Assembly: GCA_015060535.1 (NCBI GenBank)
Contig: SUYH01000012.1
Span: forward strand, 1-64,000
Source: Prevotella sp.
GTDB lineage: Bacteria > Bacteroidota > Bacteroidia > Bacteroidales > Bacteroidaceae
DNA: 64,000 nucleotides
Reading direction: 5' to 3'
Position 1 is the stretch's first letter. The number at the start of each line of letters is the position of its first letter. Made by a program: the position numbers and the translations under genes. Under the pieces are notes generated by a model that saw only the letters and a program-made list of their open reading frames with translations, was not told the origin of the DNA and did not search any database. Shown here one piece after another: positions 52,200 through 62,357 of the stretch.

Positions 52200-53342
52200 T
52201 TATCTACCTTTCGAACCTAACACATCACCATAGTAGTCATACCATATCCCTCTTACTTTAATCTTATTTTCTTCACGTTTGCTTCCCTCGACAAAATCTT
52301 CTATATCATCAATAAAATTTGAGCCAGAAAGCTTAGGATATAGAGCAGATTCTGAATATGCCACGAGCATCTTACTACCCTTCACCCACTTGCCATCTAC
52401 TCGCTTAATATCTTTTACTGTCATACACATGGATTTCATGTTAAAGCGGTAGATCTTGTCATTAAACATTTTAAGGGGAGCTTCGTCTGTGTATATCTCT
52501 TGACCTGACTTATTTATAACGATTCCACCATGGTCTGTGTTTTTAACCGTTACATTAAGAGGCATTTTTATCTTACCCAACATAGACAGTTGGTATTGCA
52601 CCGCATAGAGAGATTTACCAAGTCTTTCTGCTATTGAAGGAAGTTCCATACCATGTTCAAAGAACAAAGTCAGTCTTTCAATGTCGTCTTCATTCCAAGG
52701 TTTCTCTGCTTCTGCGCGTAAGGTTTCTTCATCTATGGCATCATCTTCTAATTCTTCATCTTCAAACGACTCTATATCTTCCTCGAAGTTTTCAATCTCA
52801 TCATCTTTTTTATTATCTTCACCAATAAATGATGTAAATATTTTAAGAAAGGCGGAGTCCTTAAACAAGCTATTCGGGTCATCCTCTAACATATCTTCAA
52901 GATAGTGAAATCCATAATTTGCATACTCCTCCATTTTATGTTTTAGGGAATTAGCAGCGTCATTAACACTTATCTCTCCCTTCTCTAACGATATGAAGTC
53001 TATGTCAGTTTTTGCAACAAGCGCAGCAAACATGTACTCTTGAATCTTAGTGTATGATTTTCGCCCTAATCTGCCTTCTTGGCTACCCCAGTGATTTATC
53101 GTATGCCCAAAATACTTACGTTTTGATTTGTCGTCAGGCAATTTCCTCGTCTTGTCAAAATACAATCCGATGAAAAAGCAAATAATAAACATTTCATATC
53201 CCGCTCCAAAGATTTTACCTCTTGATACTGTATACTGACTAGTTCCTCTGCGATAGTCCGTAAAAGGCTCAATTAATAAATCTTCATATTTTTTCTCCCA
53301 TTCAGGGTTTTTATTGCCCCAAGCATCAAATAAAGATTCCAT
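52200..53342 (-). CDS. HTH protein, last gene of the phosphorothioation-type operon
   Basis: 380 residues. N-terminal helical domain (1-170) with RGKIFGAGYEMFIICFFIGL and RKYFGHTINHW; very acidic linker (175-215); a SANT/HTH-like helix set at about 214-258 (KPWNEDDIERLTLFFEHGME, LPSIAERLGKSLYAVQYQLS), which is the usual pattern of a small DNA-binding element; C-terminal part 260-380 unrecognised. It follows the SMC-like gene by 2 bp. By position it corresponds to the third effector gene (SspH place) of sspBCD-sspFGH cassettes; that equation is inferred from order, not from motifs. Confidence 0.55.
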   Translation of the reverse strand: MESLFDAWGNKNPEWEKKYEDLLIEPFTDYRRGTSQYTVSRGKIFGAGYEMFIICFFIGLYFDKTRKLPDDKSKRKYFGHTINHWGSQEGRLGRKSYTKIQEYMFAALVAKTDIDFISLEKGEISVNDAANSLKHKMEEYANYGFHYLEDMLEDDPNSLFKDSAFLKIFTSFIGEDNKKDDEIENFEEDIESFEDEELEDDAIDEETLRAEAEKPWNEDDIERLTLFFEHGMELPSIAERLGKSLYAVQYQLSMLGKIKMPLNVTVKNTDHGGIVINKSGQEIYTDEAPLKMFNDKIYRFNMKSMCMTVKDIKRVDGKWVKGSKMLVAYSESALYPKLSGSNFIDDIEDFVEGSKREENKIKVRGIWYDYYGDVLGSKGR

Positions 53343-53344
53343 AT

Positions 53345-55540
53345 TTAGTCCTCCGTTTTAATTTCTTTTACTAATGTTCTTACTGTTGACAAATCTGAGT
53401 TGTTAAATCCTTCTGCCTTCTTTATTCGATACACACGGCATGAAAGTTTATCAACATCATTCATTCTGACTTTCCCTCCAGTGATGAAGTCTTTCGTTAT
53501 AACAATACATTGCTTTTTTACATCATTGATAATGTTATAGAAATCTTCTTCTTTCGCATCACCAAATGAGGAAGTAGCAGCATCGAATATGAGAGGATAT
53601 TCTTCGTCTGTTTTTTTATAGGCGAAATCAGAAACAGCAAATAATATAGATATATACATTACAGTTTTCTGGGAATCTGATGGTTTCTTGATGTACGTCC
53701 CATTTGAACTTATCAATCTAATTCCAGCCTCTTCTGTATCTTTTTTATAGAATAGATTCACCTTGCCATGAAAGTCTTTAGTACTAAGACGATCCATGTA
53801 TAAGTTAGCACCATTCTTAAGGTCAGAAAGGAAATTATTGAGATTGTTTTCTTTTGCTCTCATCGAAGCCTTTGCAATTTGATCAAATGCAATATGTACT
53901 TTCTGGTATAATCTCGACAAGTAATTTCCTGGATTAAGGTTATCCATTTTCTCTTTAAGCTCAGCTTGACGAGCCAGTTTTTCTTTAAGATCATCCTCAA
54001 GAAGTTTAATATCCTTTTCAATTTCACCTTTCTTTCTGTACATATTATGTACATCCGAATTGTTTTTCTTCATCGTTTCCTCAGAAATGTTTCCAGCCTG
54101 AATAAGTAGACGTGAAATATTCTCTTCTATTTCCTCTATCTCCTTTTTGACTTGTGATAATTCTTCCGACTTACGACTTACGACTTCAAGTCTATCATTG
54201 ATATCATTTGCAATACCAGAAATAAAAGCCTCTTCCGGACCGGACAAACGGTTTGCCCATGCATTAATCTCATCTATATATTCTTCGGTGAAGAGTTGTT
54301 TCTTGCTTAACTTTATTTGTTCTTCTTTAATTCTTGCTCGCTCACTGATGTGCTTCTTATATTCTTCAAGCTTGTTTACCATGAAACGATATGCATCTGA
54401 ACCTTCTGGAGCAGGAGTATTGCAAACTTTGCATCTATGCACCTTAATCATCTCCTTCATATATCTATCATCAGGTATATACCAAGGCAATTGGGCTTCA
54501 TCATTCAACAATGCTTCATTCTCTTGCTTTAATCTATTAAGTTCTCCTTGTTCTTTGCCTCTTTCGAATATAAACTCTTCACGTAGCCTTTCTTTCTCTC
54601 TACTTAATTGTGCACATTTATCCTTGAAGGCAGAAAGAATACTAGGAAAGGCACACATAATCCAGTACTGGTCAAGAAGGTTTCTATTAAGTTTTACCTC
54701 GTCTATGCTCGCTTTTAGACTTGTTGCTTCAGATTTTTTTGTCGCTAAATTTCCCGATAATTCATTATATCTTTCTCTTGTATCTTCATTCTGCTCCAAA
54801 TTTTTGAGCATTGTTTCGTAAGAGTTCACCGTAGTAGACAATTCCTTAATTTCCTTACGAATTTCTTGTATTTCTCCACTCAGTTTGGTTAACTCGCGAT
54901 CGTATACTTGAGCTTGCCCCCTTGTTCTCTCATCGTTCTGACTCTCTCTACTATAGGCTTTTTGTGCTTTACTTTCAAAATTTGAAGTCAGATTCACAAG
55001 GTCATCAAAGCACTTAATATCAGAATATTTTTCAACAAGCATTTTTAATGCTTTGGGGCCATCAAGAACGTCCAGTCGGGACTCGCCTTTGAACATTGAG
55101 AAATGCTGCATCTCAGCATCAAAACAGCGAGCAATCAATCTTCTTCCGTCTGAAGACAGTCTTTCTTCTCCTGTATCTTCCCTGCCTTTGAACTTTATGT
55201 CACTTACATCAAAATGGTCCTCACTTTTTCTAGTAATGACAAACATTTTCTCCACTGACTTGCGTCCATCATGGTCAAATTCCATCTTTACTCTAAGGTT
55301 GGCAGATTCGCCTATTTCGAGTTTAGACTTTCTCATTTCGGAGAAGTTATCTAATGCACGGTTTTTCTGGACTTCATCAGTATTTGATATATCCAGCAGC
55401 CACTGAAGAGCCTCAAAGAACGTTGTTTTTCCATCACCATTGTCGCCAATGAGAAGCGTTAACCCTTCTCCGAATTCAAAATTATTTTCGTTACCATAAT
55501 AGCTGCGAAAATTTTCTATTTCAATTCTACGTATTATCAT
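53345..55540 (-). CDS. SMC/Rad50-like (DndD-like) ATPase with zinc hook
   Basis: 731 residues. Walker A GDNGDGKTT at 32-40; long coiled coils about 190-345 and 390-550 with a hook at C369-C372 (HRCKVCNTPAPEG); C-terminal ATPase half with KKPSDSQKTVMYISILFAVS (signature-like) and YPLIFDAATSSFGDA (Walker B). This is the Rad50/RecF-like layout found in DndD and many phage-defence ATPases. It overlaps the 80-residue gene by four bases. The gene is clearly AT-richer than the SspC- and SspD-like genes. It probably clamps or scans DNA for the helicase and HTH proteins. Confidence 0.8.
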   Translation of the reverse strand: MIIRRIEIENFRSYYGNENNFEFGEGLTLLIGDNGDGKTTFFEALQWLLDISNTDEVQKNRALDNFSEMRKSKLEIGESANLRVKMEFDHDGRKSVEKMFVITRKSEDHFDVSDIKFKGREDTGEERLSSDGRRLIARCFDAEMQHFSMFKGESRLDVLDGPKALKMLVEKYSDIKCFDDLVNLTSNFESKAQKAYSRESQNDERTRGQAQVYDRELTKLSGEIQEIRKEIKELSTTVNSYETMLKNLEQNEDTRERYNELSGNLATKKSEATSLKASIDEVKLNRNLLDQYWIMCAFPSILSAFKDKCAQLSREKERLREEFIFERGKEQGELNRLKQENEALLNDEAQLPWYIPDDRYMKEMIKVHRCKVCNTPAPEGSDAYRFMVNKLEEYKKHISERARIKEEQIKLSKKQLFTEEYIDEINAWANRLSGPEEAFISGIANDINDRLEVVSRKSEELSQVKKEIEEIEENISRLLIQAGNISEETMKKNNSDVHNMYRKKGEIEKDIKLLEDDLKEKLARQAELKEKMDNLNPGNYLSRLYQKVHIAFDQIAKASMRAKENNLNNFLSDLKNGANLYMDRLSTKDFHGKVNLFYKKDTEEAGIRLISSNGTYIKKPSDSQKTVMYISILFAVSDFAYKKTDEEYPLIFDAATSSFGDAKEEDFYNIINDVKKQCIVITKDFITGGKVRMNDVDKLSCRVYRIKKAEGFNNSDLSTVRTLVKEIKTED

Positions 55541-55779
55541 AGTTTCTTCTTAAGTAGATCATTTACTGTATTGTATATCTCTTTTTCTGACATCTCTTCA
55601 CTTAGTCCTTCAACGATAGTTGCAACAGCGCTAACAATAGCATTTTTAGAACCAAGAGCATATTCAAGAGACGAAATCTCAGAAGGTTCATATTGGGCAT
55701 ACTCCATTAATTTCTCGTCAAGGAGAACTGCCTCAAGAATCTTGTTATAATTCTCGTTGTATCTTTTATTTCTCGCCAT
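55537..55779 (-). CDS. Unknown 80-residue helical protein of the defence operon
   Basis: MARNKRYNENYNKILEAVLL at the start and MSEKEIYNTVNDLLKKKL at the end, with a small central hydrophobic patch (KNAIVSAVATIVEGL). All-helical by pattern, no Cys and no membrane segment. Starts 21 bp after the helicase gene and overlaps the SMC-like gene by four bases, so it is surely co-translated. I do not recognise it; a small subunit for the SMC-like ATPase is the most reasonable guess. Confidence 0.6.
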   Translation of the reverse strand: MARNKRYNENYNKILEAVLLDEKLMEYAQYEPSEISSLEYALGSKNAIVSAVATIVEGLSEEMSEKEIYNTVNDLLKKKL

Positions 55780-55800
55780 AGTTATATAGGAATTTAGGAA

Positions 55801-58023
55801 TTAATCTAAAAGTGGAACATTATAGAAGTTTAGAACCTCTTCTAATTCTCTATAAGAATAATCTAGATTTCTTGATAATGATGCGAAATCTCTTACTCTT
55901 TTTAACTCAGAAAGTATAAGTTTTCGCTCCATCTCATAATCTACGCAATCTGCACCAATATCAGGAACAACCACAAGGTCGTGAATATAAGCATATTTCT
56001 TATCCTTGTGTGTTCTAAGAATACGACCTCTACGTTGTATAAACTGACGTGGATTACCTGTGCTTGCACAGAAAATCGCCATTTCACTTCTTGGCACATC
56101 CACACCCTCGTCAAGGCATTTCATTGACGTCAAAACCTCAAGGTCGCCATTCCCAAAATCTTCAAGGATGGATTCCCTTTCTTTTTGTCCTGCTACAAAT
56201 TTTCTGACAGTTGTTGTTTTGCTGACTTCCATGACTATCTGCGTATATTCATCAATCAGTCTATCAGCATCTCTATCATCGTCAACAATATCGGAACTAT
56301 CATATACGTCAGCAATAGCATCAGGTTTTATACCTTCCGGAACATACACTAAAGTGTATTTAAGATTTCCTTTTTCCTTGTATCGTTCCTCAACAATGTT
56401 CTTGAACGCATCTTTTTTGTTTCGTGCCTTATGAATAATCCTCCTTCTTTTTAACAAAAGAGCTCTGACTATCTCATCTTCTAGGTCAAGATATCCACCG
56501 TTATACCTGTAAATCTTACCGAGTTTTTGTGAGATTTCCATATAGTCATACATCTCGTCATCGCAAAGTCGTACAACATGGGGGAAATAGTAATACTCGC
56601 AAAGAAATTTATTCTTAATTGCTTCCTCCATGGAATAAACAAAAGTATACTCATTTTCAGAATTGAAGAAAAGCCGAAGTTCCCTATTGCCTTTATCATC
56701 AAACTGACGTTCGGGAGTTGCAGATAAACCTATACGCCGCTTAAATCTCTTGCTGATTCCATCAATCCTGTCAATAATTCGTTTTGATCCCATGTTGTGT
56801 GCTTCATCTGCAATAAGCAAACATTTCTTAGAAAGCGACATCAAATCATGAAATACATTATCTCTGGCAAATGACGCATATGTTGAAATGACAACATAGT
56901 TGATAGGAGAATTTGTTGGGTTGAAATCCTCTTTCATTGTGAGCCTATCTATCTCACCTTTCCAGTCCTTGTTTTTTGAGCAAACTTTTACAATATGTTG
57001 AAAATTGAACTTTCTACATTCTTTCTCCCATTGTTCAACCAATGTAACAGTAGGAACAAGAATTATTGCCTTATAATAGCCAAACTTTTTGTAAATTTGC
57101 AACAGACAGTTGAGAGAAGTCAGCGTCTTACCTGTACCAGTAGCCATATTGAATAAGCCACATTGACTTTTTTTCCAATTGTTAAACGCTTTCTTCTGAT
57201 ATTCGCGAGGGCCTGATGGATAAGGGAATTGTGGCTCTATATTGAGGTCCTCACGTACCATACCAATACTTTCTGTTCTCTCATGAATAGCTCTTTCTTC
57301 TTTGATTTCCCGCAGTTTCTTTTCAACATCAAGAAGTTCTTCAATGTCGGAATCGCCATAGTTTGCGCTTATCGCTTCTACCAAATCTTTGGGTGAGAGA
57401 TAATCTATTCCTTTCTTCTCCCTTAACATAATGGCATCAAAATCTTTTCTTTGCTTTTCGATTCTCTTCTGCACCATTCTGTCAACAGAATCACTCCTAT
57501 CAATCTTTATCTCTTCGATATTGTTGAAGAGTCCGCTAATCGTGAAATTGGCAGAGCCAGTAAAAGCAGTTACGCTATCGCCGTCTCTGAATTGTCCTGA
57601 TTTTGTATGTGCAATACCTTTTTGTCCTCTTGGCTTAATAATTCTGATGTCGATACGTTTCTGCGAAATCATATAAGCCAGACAACGGAAGAACTGTTCT
57701 TGGTACTCGTTGAACGTTGTCTTGAGATACTGGAAATTTGAAAGGTCAGTACAATCAATGACATTTCCCATTACTCCATTTGTTATTGCATCCTTATCTT
57801 TCTTTGAAACAATATGATTGATGATAAGACGCATATAACCTCCTTTTGAGATAAAAGTGGCAAAGCCTTCAGCAAGCACACTGATAGCCGCAGAACTGAA
57901 ATAACCCAGTTTCAAATCAAACTCAGTGCTATTCTTCAGCCCTTCATCGAAGAAACGTTCTGGTGAGTATTCTTCACCTGGTACATACGTTCCGTCATCT
58001 GCCCAATCTACCTCGTACAGCAT
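55801..58023 (-). CDS. PLD-domain plus DEAH helicase (SSL2-like) effector
   Basis: 740 residues. N-terminal phospholipase D-like domain with one HxK motif (H139, K141 in IAHTKSGQF) followed by FTGSANFT. Helicase core: Walker A at 293-301 (MATGTGKTL), DEAH at 406-409 (LLIADEAHNMGS), SAT at 434-436 (GLSATPER), and motif VI near 660 (QFIQRRGRILRTH). This PLD-helicase fusion is common in restriction-type defence systems, where it loads on and damages DNA. By position it takes the SspF place after sspBCD. It starts 6 bp after the SspD-like gene. Confidence 0.82.
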   Translation of the reverse strand: MLYEVDWADDGTYVPGEEYSPERFFDEGLKNSTEFDLKLGYFSSAAISVLAEGFATFISKGGYMRLIINHIVSKKDKDAITNGVMGNVIDCTDLSNFQYLKTTFNEYQEQFFRCLAYMISQKRIDIRIIKPRGQKGIAHTKSGQFRDGDSVTAFTGSANFTISGLFNNIEEIKIDRSDSVDRMVQKRIEKQRKDFDAIMLREKKGIDYLSPKDLVEAISANYGDSDIEELLDVEKKLREIKEERAIHERTESIGMVREDLNIEPQFPYPSGPREYQKKAFNNWKKSQCGLFNMATGTGKTLTSLNCLLQIYKKFGYYKAIILVPTVTLVEQWEKECRKFNFQHIVKVCSKNKDWKGEIDRLTMKEDFNPTNSPINYVVISTYASFARDNVFHDLMSLSKKCLLIADEAHNMGSKRIIDRIDGISKRFKRRIGLSATPERQFDDKGNRELRLFFNSENEYTFVYSMEEAIKNKFLCEYYYFPHVVRLCDDEMYDYMEISQKLGKIYRYNGGYLDLEDEIVRALLLKRRRIIHKARNKKDAFKNIVEERYKEKGNLKYTLVYVPEGIKPDAIADVYDSSDIVDDDRDADRLIDEYTQIVMEVSKTTTVRKFVAGQKERESILEDFGNGDLEVLTSMKCLDEGVDVPRSEMAIFCASTGNPRQFIQRRGRILRTHKDKKYAYIHDLVVVPDIGADCVDYEMERKLILSELKRVRDFASLSRNLDYSYRELEEVLNFYNVPLLD

Positions 58024-58029
58024 AAGTTT

Positions 58030-59133
58030 TTAAATAAAGCAGTTCGTACACATAATATCATCGCCAAGGATTTCAGCAAGGGTGGTTCCCTTGTTGTTGG
58101 CTTGATTTTCTTTCTGGCGACGGATGATGTCGAGTTTTATCTGGCGAATACGTTCTGGTTTTATGAGGTCTGCAAGACTCTCGTTCTGATTCCACGTATA
58201 ACCATCTTTCTCAAACTCCATCGCCTTTTTAAAGAGGTCAGGATGCTGCTCATAGAGCCAAATCCATTCTATCTTCTGCTGGAAGAAACAGAAGTAGCAA
58301 CCAGAACGACTGCGGCAATAGGTACCTTTCTCGCCATCCACCTCGAAAGGAATTTCCTCGTAGTAGGCTGGCACACCCACGCCACTTTCCCTCAGCAGGC
58401 GGAAAATGTCGTCCTTCACCAAAATGTCTGTATTGTCAAGCAGTGGGAAGTCATCGAGCTTACCCACTGGATAGTCTGTCGTTTTCAAGAACTCGAACAC
58501 TGCATGATTAAACAACTTGATGTCGTAATCCAGTAGCGCATTCATCTTCTTCGAGTAGTAGAACTGTTTGGTGATGGGTTTCCTCACCGTTTCCAATATT
58601 TCCTCGCGAAGGAATCCTTCAGGACAAAGCCGCTCGTAGATTTCAGTAATCTGGTCCAAATTCTCATTATGCAGGAACTTATTGATTACATCGATACTCC
58701 AGATGTTCTTGCGGAATGGGAAGATGGCCTGGATGTTGGGCTTCGATGAGATATAGCCGTCTCTGTCCTCGTCGCCACGAATGCCAACGTATGACACAGC
58801 ATAATCATCGCCCACATACTCTTCAAACTTGTCGAGTTTCATCTTCTTGGTACACCAGCGGGCCTGTGGTGAAGGCAGGAATCCACCCATAGCTTTCAGG
58901 AAGTGATGGAATGGTGTTGGCTCCGGGCTACCTTCAGCAGCTCTGAGTCGTTCTATCTTACCCAAGTAGGCCTCCAAGCGATTGATCAGCGTTTCTGTCT
59001 CAGCAAGCTCACAACCTGTATCTGAATTGTAGTACTCAATTTTCAACGATGGGTACTTCTTCTTCAGATAAATGGCGAGGGCTGCGCTGTCCTTACCGCC
59101 TGATATGCCTAATATATGTCTTACCTTTGTCAT
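58030..59133 (-). CDS. sspD: SspD/DndC-like PAPS-reductase-family ATP pyrophosphatase
   Basis: 367 residues. PP-loop SGGKDS at 11-16 (LGISGGKDSAALAIYL), YYNSDTGCELAETE, SPQARWCTKKMKL, then a Cys group CRSRSGCYFCFFQQK and a C-terminal CTNC, enough to bind an iron-sulfur cluster. Proteins of this type activate the DNA backbone with ATP so that sulfur can replace a non-bridging oxygen. The gene order DUF4007, ATPase, pyrophosphatase equals sspB-sspC-sspD. It overlaps the ATPase gene by four bases. BrxP of type 4 BREX has a similar domain, but PglZ and BrxL are absent. Confidence 0.78.
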   Translation of the reverse strand: MTKVRHILGISGGKDSAALAIYLKKKYPSLKIEYYNSDTGCELAETETLINRLEAYLGKIERLRAAEGSPEPTPFHHFLKAMGGFLPSPQARWCTKKMKLDKFEEYVGDDYAVSYVGIRGDEDRDGYISSKPNIQAIFPFRKNIWSIDVINKFLHNENLDQITEIYERLCPEGFLREEILETVRKPITKQFYYSKKMNALLDYDIKLFNHAVFEFLKTTDYPVGKLDDFPLLDNTDILVKDDIFRLLRESGVGVPAYYEEIPFEVDGEKGTYCRSRSGCYFCFFQQKIEWIWLYEQHPDLFKKAMEFEKDGYTWNQNESLADLIKPERIRQIKLDIIRRQKENQANNKGTTLAEILGDDIMCTNCFI

Positions 59134-62100
59134 TTGTTCATCTTCTTATTGAGTATCGACAGCAGAGTGCAAACGTCGATGTTGTTGTCACCAGAGAGCA
59201 GTTTGCTGATTTTCTTCTCCAACTCGTCTGCCTTTGACTTATCCTTTTCTGGGAGCACGTAAGTTTGTGTCCTAATGTTGGTGCCCTTGTTGGTTACCAT
59301 ATCGAAAGAGTAGGCCTCATTCTTATCTGTATCGCCCGCCTTCTTAGAAATATCAGAATACTTCTCACATTCTCTGAACAGGTACACCAAGTCATCAGCC
59401 AACTTATCTTCTTGCTCATCTCTCAATGCATCAAGACGCTGCTCAAGGATGGTGTAGCAGATTGACTGATACCACTGGGTGCGATTATCGTATTCTGTCA
59501 TGACATGGTGGTAGAACTCACGCTGTTTGCCTGTTAGCAGATAGTCTTTCACATGGGCCAGTCGCTCACGCACTTCAACGATATATTCTGAGTAATCATA
59601 GCTCTGCAAGCCAAACTCTTCTACCAGACGTGCCTCGATGCGATCAATCAACTGAGAGTAACAAGATCTCAGTTCCCTGATAGCTCGCTGGATAATCTTA
59701 CCATACTCATTGATAAACTCTTCCTGTTTTAGTTTCTCCTGAGTAAAGCCAAGAGCCTCTGGCAAGTCCTCAAAGAAAGCCTTCTCAGGGTCTTTAGCCT
59801 TGGCTAGCACATCACGGAACCTCATTGTTGACTCGTGGTCAAACTTGCGAGTATGCTTGGTGTATTCATCCAACCGAACATAGAAACTGAGGAACGGCTT
59901 GATGGTCTCAATGAAACTGGCATTGGTGATAGTGAACTCATCGCCCAGATTGATGAAACGGCGATACTGGTTGAAGAAACCCAACTTCACACCATCAACA
60001 GCGAACTTCTTGATTTCAAAATCGCCTGGATGCTTCTGGAGCAAATCGAAGAACTCCATATTCACATTAGGCATAAATGCGCCCTTTGATGCATCATAGA
60101 GAGCAAAGTCCTGACGCTTGATGAAGAGATAAGTGGGAATCCAAAACTCCAAGAAACCTTGCTTTATCTTATAGGGCTGTGCAGACAGTATCTTAATCAG
60201 CTCAGAAATCTTCCTTGCCTTATTCTCTGAACTATTCAAGAAATCCTCACAGGCATCCCACAATGGCATGAAGCCTTGATTAGTAGGTTTATCTGCGAAA
60301 TCTCCATTCTGATGCAGGCCAGTATTCAACAGCAACGAAGCATAGATGGTCTTCTCTGGTGGGAATTTGTCTTCTGGGTAACCCATCCCATTCTCAGAAT
60401 AGTGTTCTGTCAGATAGGTCAGATAGCTCTTACGAGCAGCTGTTATCGTTCCACTGAGTTTATGCTTGTTGAACAGTTCATTGTTCATCACTGGAGTCTT
60501 GCTATACACATCATTGCATACTCTTGAAAGCAGTTGATTGAAGTCACGATGAGATTCCACCTTCTGCTCCTTGCCGGCAAATACCCAAACGACTCGATTC
60601 TTGTACGAGAAGAGGTTGTCGCTGATAGCCTTGTTGAGCAAAGTCTCTTCATATTCCTTCAGCTTTTGAATTTCAGACACAGCCACCCTGTCATTCTTAT
60701 CAAGTACACGCTCCAACAGATACATGTACTTCTTGATGTTATAGAGGTGGTCAATGATGTCTTCCGTATTGGTGAAGTAAGCAAATATCAGCGCATGGTC
60801 AGTCTCTGAACTGAACTTCTTTATTTCCTCCAAAGCTTTCTTGTTGGTAGAGAATATCAGTTCTATGTAGCCATCAGTATCGCCAGTAGGCACAGCATCC
60901 AAAGGCTCTTCACGAATCATGTAGTCAAAAAATCGTGGCGTACCTTTCTGATAGAAGTGGGCCTTGACAGGAGAGATGCGTTTATTGAAAAATACGTTCA
61001 GTTCATCCACAAAGGTAACAGGACGTGATACCATCATGCCTGCCTCTCGAATCTCTGCTTCAAGATCGACATCAGTTCCCTCAAACAGCATCAAGCGCTC
61101 CTTATATGCAGCAAAACGGATGATTTTCTTGGCAGTCAGTTTCTGAATGATTTCCTTGGCATTGTCTATCGCCATAGCCTCACGAGCATAGTCCGTCAGA
61201 TTCCTTTCTGTGAGTTTGAATCCTGCTGTTCCAAAAAGGTTCAGCAGACCAATGGCTTTCACCAACTGTACAGCCTGTAGCATTTCCTCTTCATTACTCC
61301 AATCCTGACCTTCCACACGCTCTATAGATACTTGAATGGTGCTCCAACTCATGGAGTCGGCATTGGCATCTTTCAGATATGAATAGAAGTTGTAAAGTAC
61401 ATAGTCATAGACTTTCTGCAGATTGTATGTCAGATGCTCTGCGGGCTCAAACTCAGAAATAGAGTTAGTGCCTTTAGCTGCTAGGAATGTGAAAAGTGAA
61501 CGTTCGTTCTGGCCATATCGTTGAATAGCAGTAGTGATGGTGTAAGCAGAGAAGAGATCCAATGGGAACAGTTGTTTAGCTGTTTCCAATGGAAAGTCCT
61601 TAGCTACATAGCGTGTCTCTTTAGCCAGTTCATAAAGAGGTTCAATATTGTCTGCATCATTAACCTTTCCTTGTTCCTTTAATTGGGCAGAAGCTAGGTA
61701 AAGCAACTGCTCTACTGGCTCCACAAAGGTTATCTCCTTGAAGCGTCCCTTTACCTTAGTCCATTCGTTTGCTTGTTCCTCAGTCAGGCCCTTGGCATAT
61801 GCGCCAAAGTTCTGATGAAGTGTAGTAAGCAGCATAATTTGTCGAGTAGGAACATTTACCAACTCTGACAACTTCTGCAAGAAATACAGTTCCTTCTCTG
61901 GGTTATTCTTGGCAGCATGTTCCAACACTTTACCAAACTCATCGACAACTATCAACAAGAACTTTCCTTTCTTCTGGCATTGAGTATAGTAGTTCTTCAG
62001 ACTGTCAAGAATGCTGGTAGTATTGCCCTCCACATTCAGAGCCTTGCTCAGCAGCGTTGACATCTCTGCATAGTCGCCAACAATGTTCATAATCTCAAAC

Positions 62101-62357
62101 GACTTGGCGTCAGACAGATTTTTGGAATCCAGCAAATATTTCTGCTTGCTAGTCTTCTTCAAGTCTGCCTCCAGAGCCAATAGAAAACTCGATTTTCCTG
62201 TGCCATATGAACCAATGATAGTGAAAGAATGAATGCCAGTACGGAAATCGTTCACAATGTTGTGAATGGCATTCTGAGCATTGGGCGTTACCAGGTATTG
62301 CATCCCTTCGGCAAAGCCGTTCTCTATGTTTGCAGATAAACTAAATGTCTTTGCCAT
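59130..62357 (-). CDS. sspC: SspC-like large P-loop ATPase
   Basis: 1075 residues. Walker A at 49-57 (GSYGTGKSS) and Walker B at 134-140 (LLIVVDEFGKVLEH), as in the BrxC/PglY/SspC group of large ATPases. Other parts: PTRQIMLLTTLHQNFGAYAK and a long helical C-terminal half that ends in a charged region. In the Ssp pathway the ATPase works with the nickase and the pyrophosphatase to place phosphorothioates on one strand. It overlaps the DUF4007 gene by 17 and the pyrophosphatase gene by 4 bases. Confidence 0.75.
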   Translation of the reverse strand: MAKTFSLSANIENGFAEGMQYLVTPNAQNAIHNIVNDFRTGIHSFTIIGSYGTGKSSFLLALEADLKKTSKQKYLLDSKNLSDAKSFEIMNIVGDYAEMSTLLSKALNVEGNTTSILDSLKNYYTQCQKKGKFLLIVVDEFGKVLEHAAKNNPEKELYFLQKLSELVNVPTRQIMLLTTLHQNFGAYAKGLTEEQANEWTKVKGRFKEITFVEPVEQLLYLASAQLKEQGKVNDADNIEPLYELAKETRYVAKDFPLETAKQLFPLDLFSAYTITTAIQRYGQNERSLFTFLAAKGTNSISEFEPAEHLTYNLQKVYDYVLYNFYSYLKDANADSMSWSTIQVSIERVEGQDWSNEEEMLQAVQLVKAIGLLNLFGTAGFKLTERNLTDYAREAMAIDNAKEIIQKLTAKKIIRFAAYKERLMLFEGTDVDLEAEIREAGMMVSRPVTFVDELNVFFNKRISPVKAHFYQKGTPRFFDYMIREEPLDAVPTGDTDGYIELIFSTNKKALEEIKKFSSETDHALIFAYFTNTEDIIDHLYNIKKYMYLLERVLDKNDRVAVSEIQKLKEYEETLLNKAISDNLFSYKNRVVWVFAGKEQKVESHRDFNQLLSRVCNDVYSKTPVMNNELFNKHKLSGTITAARKSYLTYLTEHYSENGMGYPEDKFPPEKTIYASLLLNTGLHQNGDFADKPTNQGFMPLWDACEDFLNSSENKARKISELIKILSAQPYKIKQGFLEFWIPTYLFIKRQDFALYDASKGAFMPNVNMEFFDLLQKHPGDFEIKKFAVDGVKLGFFNQYRRFINLGDEFTITNASFIETIKPFLSFYVRLDEYTKHTRKFDHESTMRFRDVLAKAKDPEKAFFEDLPEALGFTQEKLKQEEFINEYGKIIQRAIRELRSCYSQLIDRIEARLVEEFGLQSYDYSEYIVEVRERLAHVKDYLLTGKQREFYHHVMTEYDNRTQWYQSICYTILEQRLDALRDEQEDKLADDLVYLFRECEKYSDISKKAGDTDKNEAYSFDMVTNKGTNIRTQTYVLPEKDKSKADELEKKISKLLSGDNNIDVCTLLSILNKKMNK

